Shown here: positions 17,187 to 25,167 of the stretch, one piece after another
Layout: every line of letters begins with the position of its first letter
How positions within the stretch are numbered: position 1 is the stretch's first letter
NCBI GenBank assembly: GCA_003671195.1
Contig: QWPJ01000206.1
Span: 1 to 35,956 of the forward strand
Origin: Planctomycetota bacterium
Lineage (GTDB): Bacteria; Planctomycetota; Planctomycetia; Pirellulales; Pirellulaceae
Direction of reading: 5' to 3'
DNA: 35,956 nt
Position numbers and translations under genes: made by a program
Notes under the pieces: model-generated
The model's database searches: none
Told to the model about the DNA's origin: nothing
The model's input: the letters and a program-made list of their open reading frames with translations, nothing else

Positions 17187-18974
17187 GTGAAAAAGATTTT
17201 TACCCAGGAAACCAACGCTCGGATGAATAAGACTCACCATCGATTGGCTCGTCGGAGCCTTATACAGGAGCTCATCTCTGGGACGAAAGCAATGCCCGTG
17301 GGAGTGTCGTTGGCGCTTGCCTGCGCCGTCCTCGGTGTACCTTTGGGTTGTTCGCCGGAGTCGAAACCCAAAGAAGTCAGCGCCCAGACCAGTGGCTTTC
17401 GCCCCGCCGATGCGACTGCTGGGGCGAGCAAGCCCAAGCCGCAGGAGCCCAAGCCACAAGAGGTTGCCCAAGGAGCCCCGATCCGGCCGGATGCAGCTCC
17501 TGGATCGGCCGCTGGACTGCCGAGCTTCACTCCCGGTCAGGTCGATCCGGCGATTGCAGCCAAAAGCTACATGACCTTGAAAATGACCGATTCGGAAGCT
17601 CCAGAGGAGCTTGTCAAGTTCGTCGCTTCGATCGATCGCGCGATGATGGATTTGCAAACCGATGCGAATAGCAAGCAGGTCAATTCCGACACGATTCTCA
17701 ATCAAGGCTTGGATCTGCTTCGGATGAAGCTCACCGCATCGGACCGATTGCGGAATAAGTCCACCACACCCGATCAGACCGCCAAGGGCTGGATCGGTAA
17801 ACTCGAAGCCTTGCAACAAATGGCGATGTTCCGAGACGTCCCCTCGGCCGATGAAGTTCGTACGTTGAGCAAAGAACTCTCGACCAACGAGGATCCTCGC
17901 GTGGCCAAGATCGCTCAGAGGATCCAACTGCAGTTGATGCTAGTGGACTATCGAAATCAAAGCGCAACGGCCGACCAAATCGCAGCGGCGGCCAAGGGAT
18001 TGCTCGATCAGGCTCAAGGGCCAGACAAAGGTGTATTCATGGCTGTGGCCCAGGCGGCCGAGGCTTTATCGAGCGAGTCCCAGGGAGCCAATCCTGCAAA
18101 TCCCGGCGATCCAGCAAATCCCGGGGCTCCCGAGCCAGCCAGCGAGGCCCAGATCGCATGCAATCAAATCGTCGATGCCCTCGAAGCCAAGTTCCGGGAT
18201 GTGCCCGACCCGAACATCGGCATGATGGCATGGCGCATGAAAATCCAACGACTACCTGACTTCGAAAGCTATCTTCAAGTCCTCGATACGCGTCAGGCCA
18301 TGGCCGCCGATCCGGTGGCTTTAACCCAAAAGGCATCGAGCCTGATGGAAAAGATCCCATCGCCTTGGACCGCTATGGCCTTGTCCCAATGCGCCACCCA
18401 ATTCGAATACTCCGGCAATGTCGATGTCGCCAAGAGCTTGCTCGATATCGCAGCGACTCAGCTCGAGTCGACCAAGACGCCTGAGATCAAAGCGCAGATC
18501 GAAATGGCCGTCAAAGGCTTCCAAAAACGAATTGGCAGCATCGGCCAGCCCCTGGCTCTCGAAGGCCTCGTCGACACCCAAGGTCAAGCGTTGGATAAGT
18601 CCAAGTATGAGGGGAAGGTCGTTTTGGTCGACTTCTGGGCGACTTGGTGCGGGCCTTGCGTGGCCGAAATCCCGAACATACGTCGAGTCTATGACGAGAA
18701 ACACGCCGAAGGCTTTGAGGTCATCGCGGTAAACCTCGATGATCAACGCTCCGACCTCGACGAGTTCCTAGGCGAAAACAAAATGCCTTGGAGCGTCTAC
18801 GTCAGTAACGACCCGTCCAAGGCCGGGATGGATACGGCTTTGGCCCAAGAGCTATCGATCAGTGCGATCCCCTTTACGATGCTTATCGGCCGTGACGGAA
18901 ACGTCGTTGCGGTGCACGTGCGCGGTAAAGCGTTGGATGAAAAGGTCCAGCAATTGCTCGGTGCGAAACCCTAG
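17187..18974 (+). CDS. TlpA-like thioredoxin protein with long N-terminal helical region
   Basis: 595 residues. After a basic start, a hydrophobic segment ends in GVPLGC, an imperfect lipobox, so this is a probable lipoprotein facing the periplasm. A low-complexity linker rich in Pro, Lys and Gln follows (KPKPQEPKPQE), then a long, mostly helical region of about 350 residues with a second Pro/Asn-rich linker (NPANPGDPANPG). The C-terminal thioredoxin domain carries the redox motif WCGPC at 487-491 in VDFWATWCGPC, with cis-proline SAIPF later. It is expected to reduce or exchange disulfides in exported proteins. The GTG start is supported by GGAG at 17176-17179, seven bases upstream. The helical half is of unknown function. 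Confidence 0.88.
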   Translation: MKKIFTQETNARMNKTHHRLARRSLIQELISGTKAMPVGVSLALACAVLGVPLGCSPESKPKEVSAQTSGFRPADATAGASKPKPQEPKPQEVAQGAPIRPDAAPGSAAGLPSFTPGQVDPAIAAKSYMTLKMTDSEAPEELVKFVASIDRAMMDLQTDANSKQVNSDTILNQGLDLLRMKLTASDRLRNKSTTPDQTAKGWIGKLEALQQMAMFRDVPSADEVRTLSKELSTNEDPRVAKIAQRIQLQLMLVDYRNQSATADQIAAAAKGLLDQAQGPDKGVFMAVAQAAEALSSESQGANPANPGDPANPGAPEPASEAQIACNQIVDALEAKFRDVPDPNIGMMAWRMKIQRLPDFESYLQVLDTRQAMAADPVALTQKASSLMEKIPSPWTAMALSQCATQFEYSGNVDVAKSLLDIAATQLESTKTPEIKAQIEMAVKGFQKRIGSIGQPLALEGLVDTQGQALDKSKYEGKVVLVDFWATWCGPCVAEIPNIRRVYDEKHAEGFEVIAVNLDDQRSDLDEFLGENKMPWSVYVSNDPSKAGMDTALAQELSISAIPFTMLIGRDGNVVAVHVRGKALDEKVQQLLGAKP

Positions 18975-19006
18975 TGGATTGGACGTTTTGAATCGGAGTT
19001 GCTTCG

Positions 19007-19669
19007 ATGGCCGTTTATTTGATCATCGCTTCAGCGATTGGTGTTATCTCGCTGATCGTTTTGGGAAACAGCTGGTACAACAAAAAACGCCGGGAAGCAT
19101 TCACCAAAATTGCCGAGCAACTCGGCGTGGAAATCCACTTCGAACTTCCACAGGAGGATTGGGATCGAATCGAACGATTTGATCTCTACAAGAGCAAGGG
19201 ACGGAAGCATACCGTGGACCTAGCACTTGTCGCGCAGACCGACAGCACACGAATCACCGTGTGCGAATACAAGATCGTTGTCAACACGGGCAAAAACTCA
19301 TCGTCTACGACGTCGATTGTTCTCCTGGTGTGGGACCCTCGGCTCGATGCTCCAGCCCTGAGCTTGCAGCAGAAAACTTGGAATGCTTCTTTGTCGGCAT
19401 CGGTTTCGAAGTGGTTTGGATTTCAGTTCATCGAATTTCCCGAGGACCCTGAGTTCCAATCCCGATATCTCATTCGAGGGGAATCCGAGGAAGCTCTCAG
19501 AGCGTTTCTGACCGCGGAACGAAGAGAAGGCTTGATACGAAATTCAGTACCTGCCTTCGAGGCTTGCGGTGACTGCCTAATCGTGGTCCACAATAACCTG
19601 CGGCTTCAACCCTACAAGATCGAAGACAGGTTTGCAGAAGCATTGGCCGTTTTGAATTCGCTCGTTTAG
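19007..19669 (+). CDS. Membrane-anchored hypothetical protein (220 aa)
   Basis: Not recognised. One N-terminal transmembrane helix (residues 3-20, VYLIIASAIGVISLIVLG) is followed by a basic stretch (NKKRREAF) and a soluble domain of about 190 residues of mixed alpha/beta character, with two cysteines close together (EACGDC). The start is supported by GGAG eight bases upstream of the ATG. It follows the TlpA-like lipoprotein by 32 bases and may be co-transcribed with it. Its TAG stop overlaps the TAA stop of the convergent pdxA gene. Confidence 0.7.
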   Translation: MAVYLIIASAIGVISLIVLGNSWYNKKRREAFTKIAEQLGVEIHFELPQEDWDRIERFDLYKSKGRKHTVDLALVAQTDSTRITVCEYKIVVNTGKNSSSTTSIVLLVWDPRLDAPALSLQQKTWNASLSASVSKWFGFQFIEFPEDPEFQSRYLIRGESEEALRAFLTAERREGLIRNSVPAFEACGDCLIVVHNNLRLQPYKIEDRFAEALAVLNSLV

Positions 19670-20727
19670 CGGGTGACCGACGAGCGGTTGGAGAGTTTCG
19701 CTGCGGCCAAGATGGCTTGGACCATCCCTCCGCATTGCGCGATTCCTTTCCAAGCGATATCGTGGGCTGTGCCATGAGCGACGCTCGTTCGCACGATCGG
19801 CAGCCCGAGGGTGATATTGACCGCCTCAAACATGTCGAGCAGCTTCAGCGCAATATGACCTTGGTCATGGTACATCGCGACGACCGCATCGAACTGGCCT
19901 TGGGCCGCTTTGGGCATGAGGGTATCGACGGCCCATGGACCACTCGCATCGATCCCAAGCCCCTGGGCAGCCAGGACCGCAGGTGCGATGCAATCGATCT
20001 CCTCGGTGCCGAACCGGCCCGATTCCCCGGCATGGGGATTCAGGGCCGAGACGGCGATTCTCGGTGGGCTTTGGCGACCTTCGGCATTTGCGAGCCGCGA
20101 GAAATAATCATGGGTCAGTTCGATTGTCTTGAGAATGTTCGCACGAGTGATATGCTCGAACACCTCGCGCAGTGCCATATGCAGAGTCACATGGACGACA
20201 CCCAAGCCGCTTGGGCCGCCATGATTCGGTTTGCCCGCAGGCAGGTAAAGCATCATCGCAGTCGTCTCGACGCCGCACAGATGCCCCAAGAGTTCTGTGT
20301 GACCGGGCCATGAATGCCCAGCCAAATCCAGCGATTTTTTCTGCAACGGCGCGGTGACGATCCCGTCGACTTTTTTGTCCAAGCAAAGTCGCGTGGCAGC
20401 GACCAGTGAATCGTAGGCCGCTTGCCCTCCCCTCGCATCGATCCGTCCGGGGGGTGCGTGTTCGGACTCCTCGGACGCTGCGTCTAGGCACAATATCCGT
20501 GTTCGTTGGGCTGAGGACTCTGGGACTTGGAGTTGTTCCGATGCCGAGCAGGCGATCCAATCGATGTTCGCTCCGATGGCGCGACTGGCGCGTCGCATGA
20601 TCTCGGTACGACCGACGACCATCGGGGTGCACCAAGTTGCAACGGCAGGATGCATTAGGGCGCCGGCGATGATTTCGGGGCCTATTCCGGTCGGGTCCCC
20701 CATCGAGATCGCAAGGGTGGGTTTCAT
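19666..20727 (-). CDS. pdxA: 4-hydroxythreonine-4-phosphate dehydrogenase PdxA
   Basis: 353-residue NAD-dependent enzyme of the DXP-dependent route to pyridoxal phosphate, oxidising 4-phosphohydroxy-L-threonine in the cytoplasm. Family motifs are clear: MGDPTGIGPE near residues 9-18, TAPLQKKSLDLAGHSWPGHT (first metal histidine in GHTELL), NPHAGESGRFGTEE, MYHDQGHIALK (histidine metal ligand) and TSVAHGTAHDIAWKG. The start at 20727 (MKPTLAISMGDP) is standard for PdxA; a frame extending to 20778 is not needed. A TlpA-like gene ends 59 bases upstream on the same strand. PdxA2-type homologues acting on threonate derivatives exist, so a B6 role is likely rather than certain. Confidence 0.95.
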   Translation of the reverse strand: MKPTLAISMGDPTGIGPEIIAGALMHPAVATWCTPMVVGRTEIMRRASRAIGANIDWIACSASEQLQVPESSAQRTRILCLDAASEESEHAPPGRIDARGGQAAYDSLVAATRLCLDKKVDGIVTAPLQKKSLDLAGHSWPGHTELLGHLCGVETTAMMLYLPAGKPNHGGPSGLGVVHVTLHMALREVFEHITRANILKTIELTHDYFSRLANAEGRQSPPRIAVSALNPHAGESGRFGTEEIDCIAPAVLAAQGLGIDASGPWAVDTLMPKAAQGQFDAVVAMYHDQGHIALKLLDMFEAVNITLGLPIVRTSVAHGTAHDIAWKGIAQCGGMVQAILAAAKLSNRSSVTR

Positions 20728-20786
20728 GGCAGATTTCGTCAATCGATGGATCCGATCCTGATGCGTCGAGGAGTTCAAAGAGCGCC

Positions 20787-21425
20787 TTAAGGGGCCGCCG
20801 CAGGCGACCGGGTCTTGAGTGCCTTTTCGATGGCTTGTTCAAGTTCCCCTGGGCCAGTCGACCCGATCCAGGCATCGACGATCTTCCGGTTTTTGTCCAA
20901 GAGCAAGGATGTTGGGTAGGCGAAACCGTTTCGGCCGATGACGTTGGCGACTTGAATACGCGAGTACATCGCCGGATCGCAATAGACCGGCAGATCTCCG
21001 CCGACGCCTTGGACAAAAATCTTGGTGTTGAACTCGAGTTCCTCGGTCGACTCGGGTGAGGTGGTACCGCACGAGACGCTCAGGATCGCCACGCGGGAGT
21101 CTTCGGCGTACTTGCGTTGGAGTTTGATGATGTCGGGATATTCTTGGACGCACGGACCGCACCAAGTCCCCCAAAAGTGGAGCAGAACATAGTCCGACTT
21201 GGAAATCAGCTCCGTGGGCACATCGGTAGCGTTGAGCAGCGGCTTGAGGTCCAAGTCAGGGATCTGTCGTCCGGCAAAACTTTGGCGCTCTCGCCCTAAG
21301 AAAATCAGGAAGCTGATTCCCAGGAGCATGAACAAGCCTGCATAGAGCAGGTATTTGTACGCCGGCGAGGAACGTGGGGGTTCAAGAGTTCCCGTGGACG
21401 GATCGGTATTGGAGTCGTTGGACAT
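20787..21425 (-). CDS. Membrane-anchored TlpA family thiol-disulfide protein
   Basis: 212 residues: a short cytoplasmic, Ser/Thr/Pro-rich N-terminus, one transmembrane helix near 24-43 (YLLYAGLFMLLGISFLIFLG) and a periplasmic thioredoxin fold. The redox motif is WCGPC at 88-92 in LLHFWGTWCGPC, and YPTSLLLDKNRKIVDAW near the end carries the cis-proline region. The role is disulfide reduction or exchange on exported proteins, possibly in cytochrome c maturation. The start at 21425 is chosen over longer frames to 21935 because the anchor and family sequence begin here. pdxA follows after 59 bases. It is divergent from nrdR. Confidence 0.9.
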   Translation of the reverse strand: MSNDSNTDPSTGTLEPPRSSPAYKYLLYAGLFMLLGISFLIFLGRERQSFAGRQIPDLDLKPLLNATDVPTELISKSDYVLLHFWGTWCGPCVQEYPDIIKLQRKYAEDSRVAILSVSCGTTSPESTEELEFNTKIFVQGVGGDLPVYCDPAMYSRIQVANVIGRNGFAYPTSLLLDKNRKIVDAWIGSTGPGELEQAIEKALKTRSPAAAP

Positions 21426-21553
21426 CGATAGCTTCGGTAACCCCCAGGGGGTGCACGAGTCAGGAAATGGGTTCTGGTGCGACCTTCTATGATAGCTAGC
21501 CAAACACCCTCGGATAGCGGGGATTTTTGTGGCAAAGGGTGCGTTTTGCACGG

Positions 21554-21581
21554 TTGATTGATTGAGAAACTCTGCGACAAT
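21554..21581 (+). promoter_or_regulatory. Weak candidate promoter for nrdR
   Basis: TTGATT (21554-21559) and GACAAT (21576-21581) are separated by 16 bases, each matching the sigma-70 consensus at four of six positions, about 75 bases before the nrdR start. The divergent tlpA start is at 21425. No NrdR box was recognised. Confidence 0.22.
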
Positions 21582-21656
21582 GAGGAAAACTTTCGGCGCG
21601 ATGCGAAATTTCCAAATCGGAATTCCCGAGCTGAAAACTACAGATCCCTTCGTTCC

Positions 21657-22127
21657 ATGCGATGTCCATTTTGCGCTAACGACAATGACGGCGTCCGCGA
21701 TTCTCGAATCGTTGAGGATGGTCGAGCGATTCGCCGAAGGCGTTTTTGCAATCACTGCAAGCGCCGATTCACGACCTATGAACGGGTCGAAGGGCTCTTG
21801 CAGGTTCGAAAACGCGATGGGACCTGCCAAGATTTCAGCAGGGCAAAAATCGAGCGTGGCCTTTCGGCGGCTTGCTGGAAGCGGAAGATCAAGCAGGAGG
21901 AAATCCAACGCTTGGCCATCGAGATCGAGTCCCACATTCTGGACAATTACGAGCGCGAGGTCGGTTCAGAGGACGTTGGAAACCTCTGCATGCAGTATTT
22001 GCGAGATCTCGATGAAGTCGCTTTCGTCCGTTTCGCGAGCGTCTATCGCAGTTTCCGAGATGCCCAAGACTTCGTCAAAGAGCTCACGCCGATCCTCTCT
22101 CCAAACGATCCCCGCAGCCCGCGTTGA
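21657..22127 (+). CDS. nrdR: Transcriptional repressor NrdR
   Basis: 156-residue ATP/dATP-sensing repressor of ribonucleotide reductase genes. The N-terminal zinc ribbon has Cys3 and Cys6 (MRCPFC) and Cys31 and Cys34 (FCNHCKRRFTTYERV), with the family's DSRIVEDGRAIRRRR between them. An ATP-cone follows from about residue 46 (LQVRKRDGTCQDFSRAKI) to 136. Length is normal. The start at 21657 is the standard NrdR N-terminus; an open frame from 21558 would add 33 unrelated residues. No ribonucleotide reductase gene is in the window, so it acts at a distance. Convergent with the rhomboid gene, 8 bases between stops. Confidence 0.96.
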   Translation: MRCPFCANDNDGVRDSRIVEDGRAIRRRRFCNHCKRRFTTYERVEGLLQVRKRDGTCQDFSRAKIERGLSAACWKRKIKQEEIQRLAIEIESHILDNYEREVGSEDVGNLCMQYLRDLDEVAFVRFASVYRSFRDAQDFVKELTPILSPNDPRSPR

Positions 22128-22135
22128 GGCCCGCT

Positions 22136-22909
22136 TTACCAAAAGCGACGCGCCATCGGATCCCGATCGTACTGGCGTTTGAGAATCGAGTCCGGTTCGC
22201 GTTGCAGGGTCAAACGATAGGCTAAGGCCGCAAGAACACCTGCGACAAAGCCACCGATGTGGGCCATATAAGCGACCCCGCCGGCGCTGCTCGAGGTGCT
22301 GGCGATCGATCCGTAGCCGCTGAAAAGCTGCATGGCAATCCACATCCCCAAAACAAAAATCGCTGGGATTGTGACAATGTGATAGAGAAAAACGGCGTTG
22401 ACCCGATTGTGAGGGAAGAGGACCAAATAAGCTCCCATCACGCCGGCGATGGCGCCTGAGGCCCCCAGGTTCGGGATGATGCTCTGCGGGGAGATAAAAA
22501 TCTGCGCGAAGCTCGCGACCAAGCCCGAGATCAGATAGAAGATCAAGAACCAGCGGTGGCCGAATCGGTATTCCACGTTGTTCCCAAATATCCATAGGTA
22601 GAGCATGTTGCCCGCGATGTGTCCAAAACCGCCGTGCATGAACATCGACGACAAGAGGGTGAGCCAAATCGGAACAGGACCTGGGGCCTGCGGTATCTCG
22701 ACGGTGCCATGTCCTTCGACGGACATCGATTGGGGTTCCACAATATCGACGCCGGAGGTGATCTCCTTAGGGATCACACTCCATCCGTAAGTGAACTCGG
22801 GATTGCTGATCTGCACGAGAAAAAGGACCACATTGGCCGCAAGCAGGGCGTAGGTGATGTACGGAACGATTTGGACATCGCGATCGTCATCGCTGATGGG
22901 AAATAACAT
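22136..22909 (-). CDS. Rhomboid family intramembrane serine protease
   Basis: 257 residues with about six transmembrane helices. The catalytic serine is in NLGASGAIAGVMGAY (Ser151) and the catalytic histidine in AYMAHIGGFVAG (His217). The rhomboid signature HGGFGHIAGNMLYLW is at 92-106. It cleaves transmembrane segments of other membrane proteins; targets are unknown. AAGGA six bases upstream supports the start. The C-terminus ends in a basic, Arg/Asp-rich tail (LKRQYDRDPMARRFW). The segment between helix 1 and the HGG motif is longer than in a minimal rhomboid. Confidence 0.93.
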   Translation of the reverse strand: MLFPISDDDRDVQIVPYITYALLAANVVLFLVQISNPEFTYGWSVIPKEITSGVDIVEPQSMSVEGHGTVEIPQAPGPVPIWLTLLSSMFMHGGFGHIAGNMLYLWIFGNNVEYRFGHRWFLIFYLISGLVASFAQIFISPQSIIPNLGASGAIAGVMGAYLVLFPHNRVNAVFLYHIVTIPAIFVLGMWIAMQLFSGYGSIASTSSSAGGVAYMAHIGGFVAGVLAALAYRLTLQREPDSILKRQYDRDPMARRFW

Positions 22910-23035
22910 TCTGGATCCTTGCGCTGTACCCCTGATGCGATTGCGTTCGACGGGGTGATGGTTACAGGGGCGATGGTTTCAATCGAATCGGATTTTGCAG
23001 TATGCTAGTGTAATCCCACGTTAGGGGGAGTCCAA

Positions 23036-23072
23036 GTGATTGCAGACGAGTACGTTTACTCAATCACTCGTC
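23036..23072 (-). other. Two interleaved inverted repeats at the ribH stop codon
   Basis: Read on the minus strand, GACGAGT and GTGATTG are followed by ACTCGTC and CAATCAC. The first pairs with the third (7 bp) and the second with the fourth (7 bp); the two left arms share two bases. The ribH stop codon lies inside the left arms. The arrangement allows either of two hairpins or an H-type pseudoknot, possibly a terminator or 3'-end signal. Confidence 0.5.
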
Positions 23073-23576
23073 GTTGAATTCGTTGAATTCTTGGAATTCG
23101 TCGAACGCATTGCCAAGTCGCATGCATGCCAGGAGTGCCAGGGCGCATTCCTGGCCTTTGTTTCCTTTGTTTCCGCCGCTGCGGTGCAACGCTTGCTCGA
23201 GGGTATTGACCGTCAGGAGCCCGAAGGCGATCGGTTTGTTGTGGTCCAACGATAACTGCATCAGGGCAGAGCTGACGGCCCGATTGATATGCTGATCGTG
23301 CGATGTCTCACCCTTGATGACAGCCCCTAGAGCGATCACCCCGGCGATACCGCGCAGTGCGACTAGCCGCTGGGTAGCAAAGGGGAGTTCCCAAGCCCCT
23401 GGGACACGGGTCACGACAATCCGTTCGCGAGCGATGCCTGCTTGGACTAACGTTTCGATGGCTCCATGGCAGAGTTTGCCCGTGATCTGATCGTTGTACT
23501 CGGAGACAACAATCCCAACGCTGCTGGCGTTGGCGCGATCGACCTGCTCTTGGGTCGGTTGAATTTCCTGATGCAT
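23064..23576 (-). CDS. ribH: 6,7-dimethyl-8-ribityllumazine synthase
   Basis: 170-residue riboflavin pathway enzyme that condenses 5-amino-6-ribitylaminouracil with 3,4-dihydroxy-2-butanone 4-phosphate. Motifs: VPGAWELPFATQRL near 58-71 and LGAVIKGETSHDQHI near 83-97, with His93 in the catalytic histidine position, then FGLLTVNTLEQALHRSGG. The protein core ends around GNKGQECALALLACMRL; an acidic Phe-rich tail (FDEFQEFNEFNDE) follows, encoded by a 9-base-period sequence. The family normally assembles into pentamers or 60-mers. It stands alone between the rhomboid and DUF1501 genes, so it is probably not in a rib operon here. Confidence 0.95.
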   Translation of the reverse strand: MHQEIQPTQEQVDRANASSVGIVVSEYNDQITGKLCHGAIETLVQAGIARERIVVTRVPGAWELPFATQRLVALRGIAGVIALGAVIKGETSHDQHINRAVSSALMQLSLDHNKPIAFGLLTVNTLEQALHRSGGNKGNKGQECALALLACMRLGNAFDEFQEFNEFNDE

Positions 23577-23676
23577 AAATCTTTCTTCAGATGGGATCGA
23601 GGCCTAGCCAAATTTCCATGGGGTCAAACGTTTATTGTGCAGCACAGTGGCTTGCGTGTCGACACCCTGGATTCCA

Positions 23677-25128
23677 TCAGGCCAAGATATCTGAAATGAC
23701 TTGGCCATGATCGATATCGAGCCTTTTTCTCCCCGGAATTTCTAGGCTTCTCGATTCGAGTCCGAGCAAGTGCAAGACCGTTGCGTGCAAGTCCGTCACG
23801 TAGTGTCCTTCCCCGAGGGCATGGTATCCAAGTTCGTCGGTCTGTCCGTGTACAAACCCCCGCTTGACTCCAGCGCCTGCAAGCCAGATGGTAAAGCCGT
23901 TGGGATGATGGTCGCGCCCGTCGACCCCGCCGCTGCGACGTTCCAGACCGGGTGTTCTTCCGAATTCGGTGCAGAAAACAACCAAGGTCGATTCGAGCAG
24001 ACCTCGCTGTTTCAAGTCGGCGATCAGACCGGCAATCGGCAGATCGACGCTTGCACAGAGTTTGGTGTGATTCTCCTTGAGCTTCTGATGGGAGTCCCAG
24101 ACTCCGTAGGCAGAGGGAAAAACCTGGACGAACCGGACCCCGCGTTCGACCAACCGTCGAGCCGCCAAAAATCGCTCACCTGCAACCTTCGTCGCCTCTT
24201 GATCCAACCCATAGAGTTTGCGAGTCTGCTCGGTCTCGCTTGCCATATCGATCCCTTCGGGCACCGAAGCCTGCATGCGGAAGGCCAATTCGTACGCGCG
24301 GATCCTGGCGCGGAGCTCTTGGTCCTCGGGGTAAAGCGCACCGGACAATCCATTGAGCTTCCCGATAAGCTCGTACTCTTTGGCTTGCTCCTCGAGCGTC
24401 TGCTTGTCGGACCTTTGGCCAAAAGGGAGTGGGTTCTTCGGATCCAACGTCAAAGGGACTCCGGCATGCTGAGGGCCAAGATAATACGAATCGATCGACT
24501 GGCGGGTATCCGAACGGGTCGGACCACCGAGCACGACGAACTTCGGTAGGTTTTCGTTGAAGCTTCCCAATCCGTAATTGGCCCAGGCTCCGATGCTCGG
24601 CTGGGGTTCGTCTAAGCGATGCCGTCCGGTGTGGATTTGATTCTCGGCCGCATGGTCGTTATCGGTGGTCCACATGTTGCGCACGAAACATAGTTCATCG
24701 ACTTGATTGCCTAAATGCGGCCACCAGTCGGTCACCTCGATGCCAGCTTGCCCGCACTTTTTCCAGCCGACTTGCATCGGATAGATCGTCGGGTAGACGT
24801 CGCGCACATTGATCTCTTCGGCAGGTACCGAACGAAAGCGTTTCTTGTGCAGCGGGGAATCGACTGGGTTGGCCAAAGGGATTTCATTGAAGGTCTTTCC
24901 TGCGTATTGGTTCAATGCAGGTTTCGGATCGAACGTCTCGATATGGCTATAGCCCCCGGATAAAAACACCCAAATCACCGACTTGGCCTTCGGCTCTCTA
25001 GCAGCGTTCGTTTGCGGCAAGGGAGCCCCACGGACGATGCGGTCTTGAGCGAGCATCGAACCGAGGACGATCCCCGTAAAACCCATCCCGTAGTCGGATA
25101 GAAACATCCTGCGTGTACTCAATGCCAT
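23677..25128 (-). CDS. DUF1501 protein (Tat-exported, alkaline-phosphatase-like fold)
   Basis: 483 residues, the planctomycete DUF1501 family, related to the sulfatase/alkaline phosphatase superfamily; the reaction is not established. The N-terminus carries a twin-arginine type signal STRRMFLS (Arg6, Arg7) before a hydrophobic stretch. Family sequence includes KSVIWVFLSGGYSHIETFDPKP, WTTDNDHAAENQIHTGR and a late FCTEFGRTPG with GRDHHPNGFTIWLAG. GGAG seven bases upstream supports the start. The gene begins 39 bases after the giant DUF1549/DUF1553 protein on the same strand; the two families are routinely adjacent in planctomycetes, presumably acting together in the cell envelope. Confidence 0.93.
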   Translation of the reverse strand: MALSTRRMFLSDYGMGFTGIVLGSMLAQDRIVRGAPLPQTNAAREPKAKSVIWVFLSGGYSHIETFDPKPALNQYAGKTFNEIPLANPVDSPLHKKRFRSVPAEEINVRDVYPTIYPMQVGWKKCGQAGIEVTDWWPHLGNQVDELCFVRNMWTTDNDHAAENQIHTGRHRLDEPQPSIGAWANYGLGSFNENLPKFVVLGGPTRSDTRQSIDSYYLGPQHAGVPLTLDPKNPLPFGQRSDKQTLEEQAKEYELIGKLNGLSGALYPEDQELRARIRAYELAFRMQASVPEGIDMASETEQTRKLYGLDQEATKVAGERFLAARRLVERGVRFVQVFPSAYGVWDSHQKLKENHTKLCASVDLPIAGLIADLKQRGLLESTLVVFCTEFGRTPGLERRSGGVDGRDHHPNGFTIWLAGAGVKRGFVHGQTDELGYHALGEGHYVTDLHATVLHLLGLESRSLEIPGRKRLDIDHGQVISDILA

Positions 25129-25167
25129 CGTGTCGCTCCATGGGACGCCCTCGGCCGGCGTGTGGCC

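Noticed and set aside
17046..17927. N-terminal extension of the aldo/keto reductase to 614 residues
   Set aside because: It runs antisense through the TlpA-like gene and the divergent promoter region; family similarity starts only at 17045.
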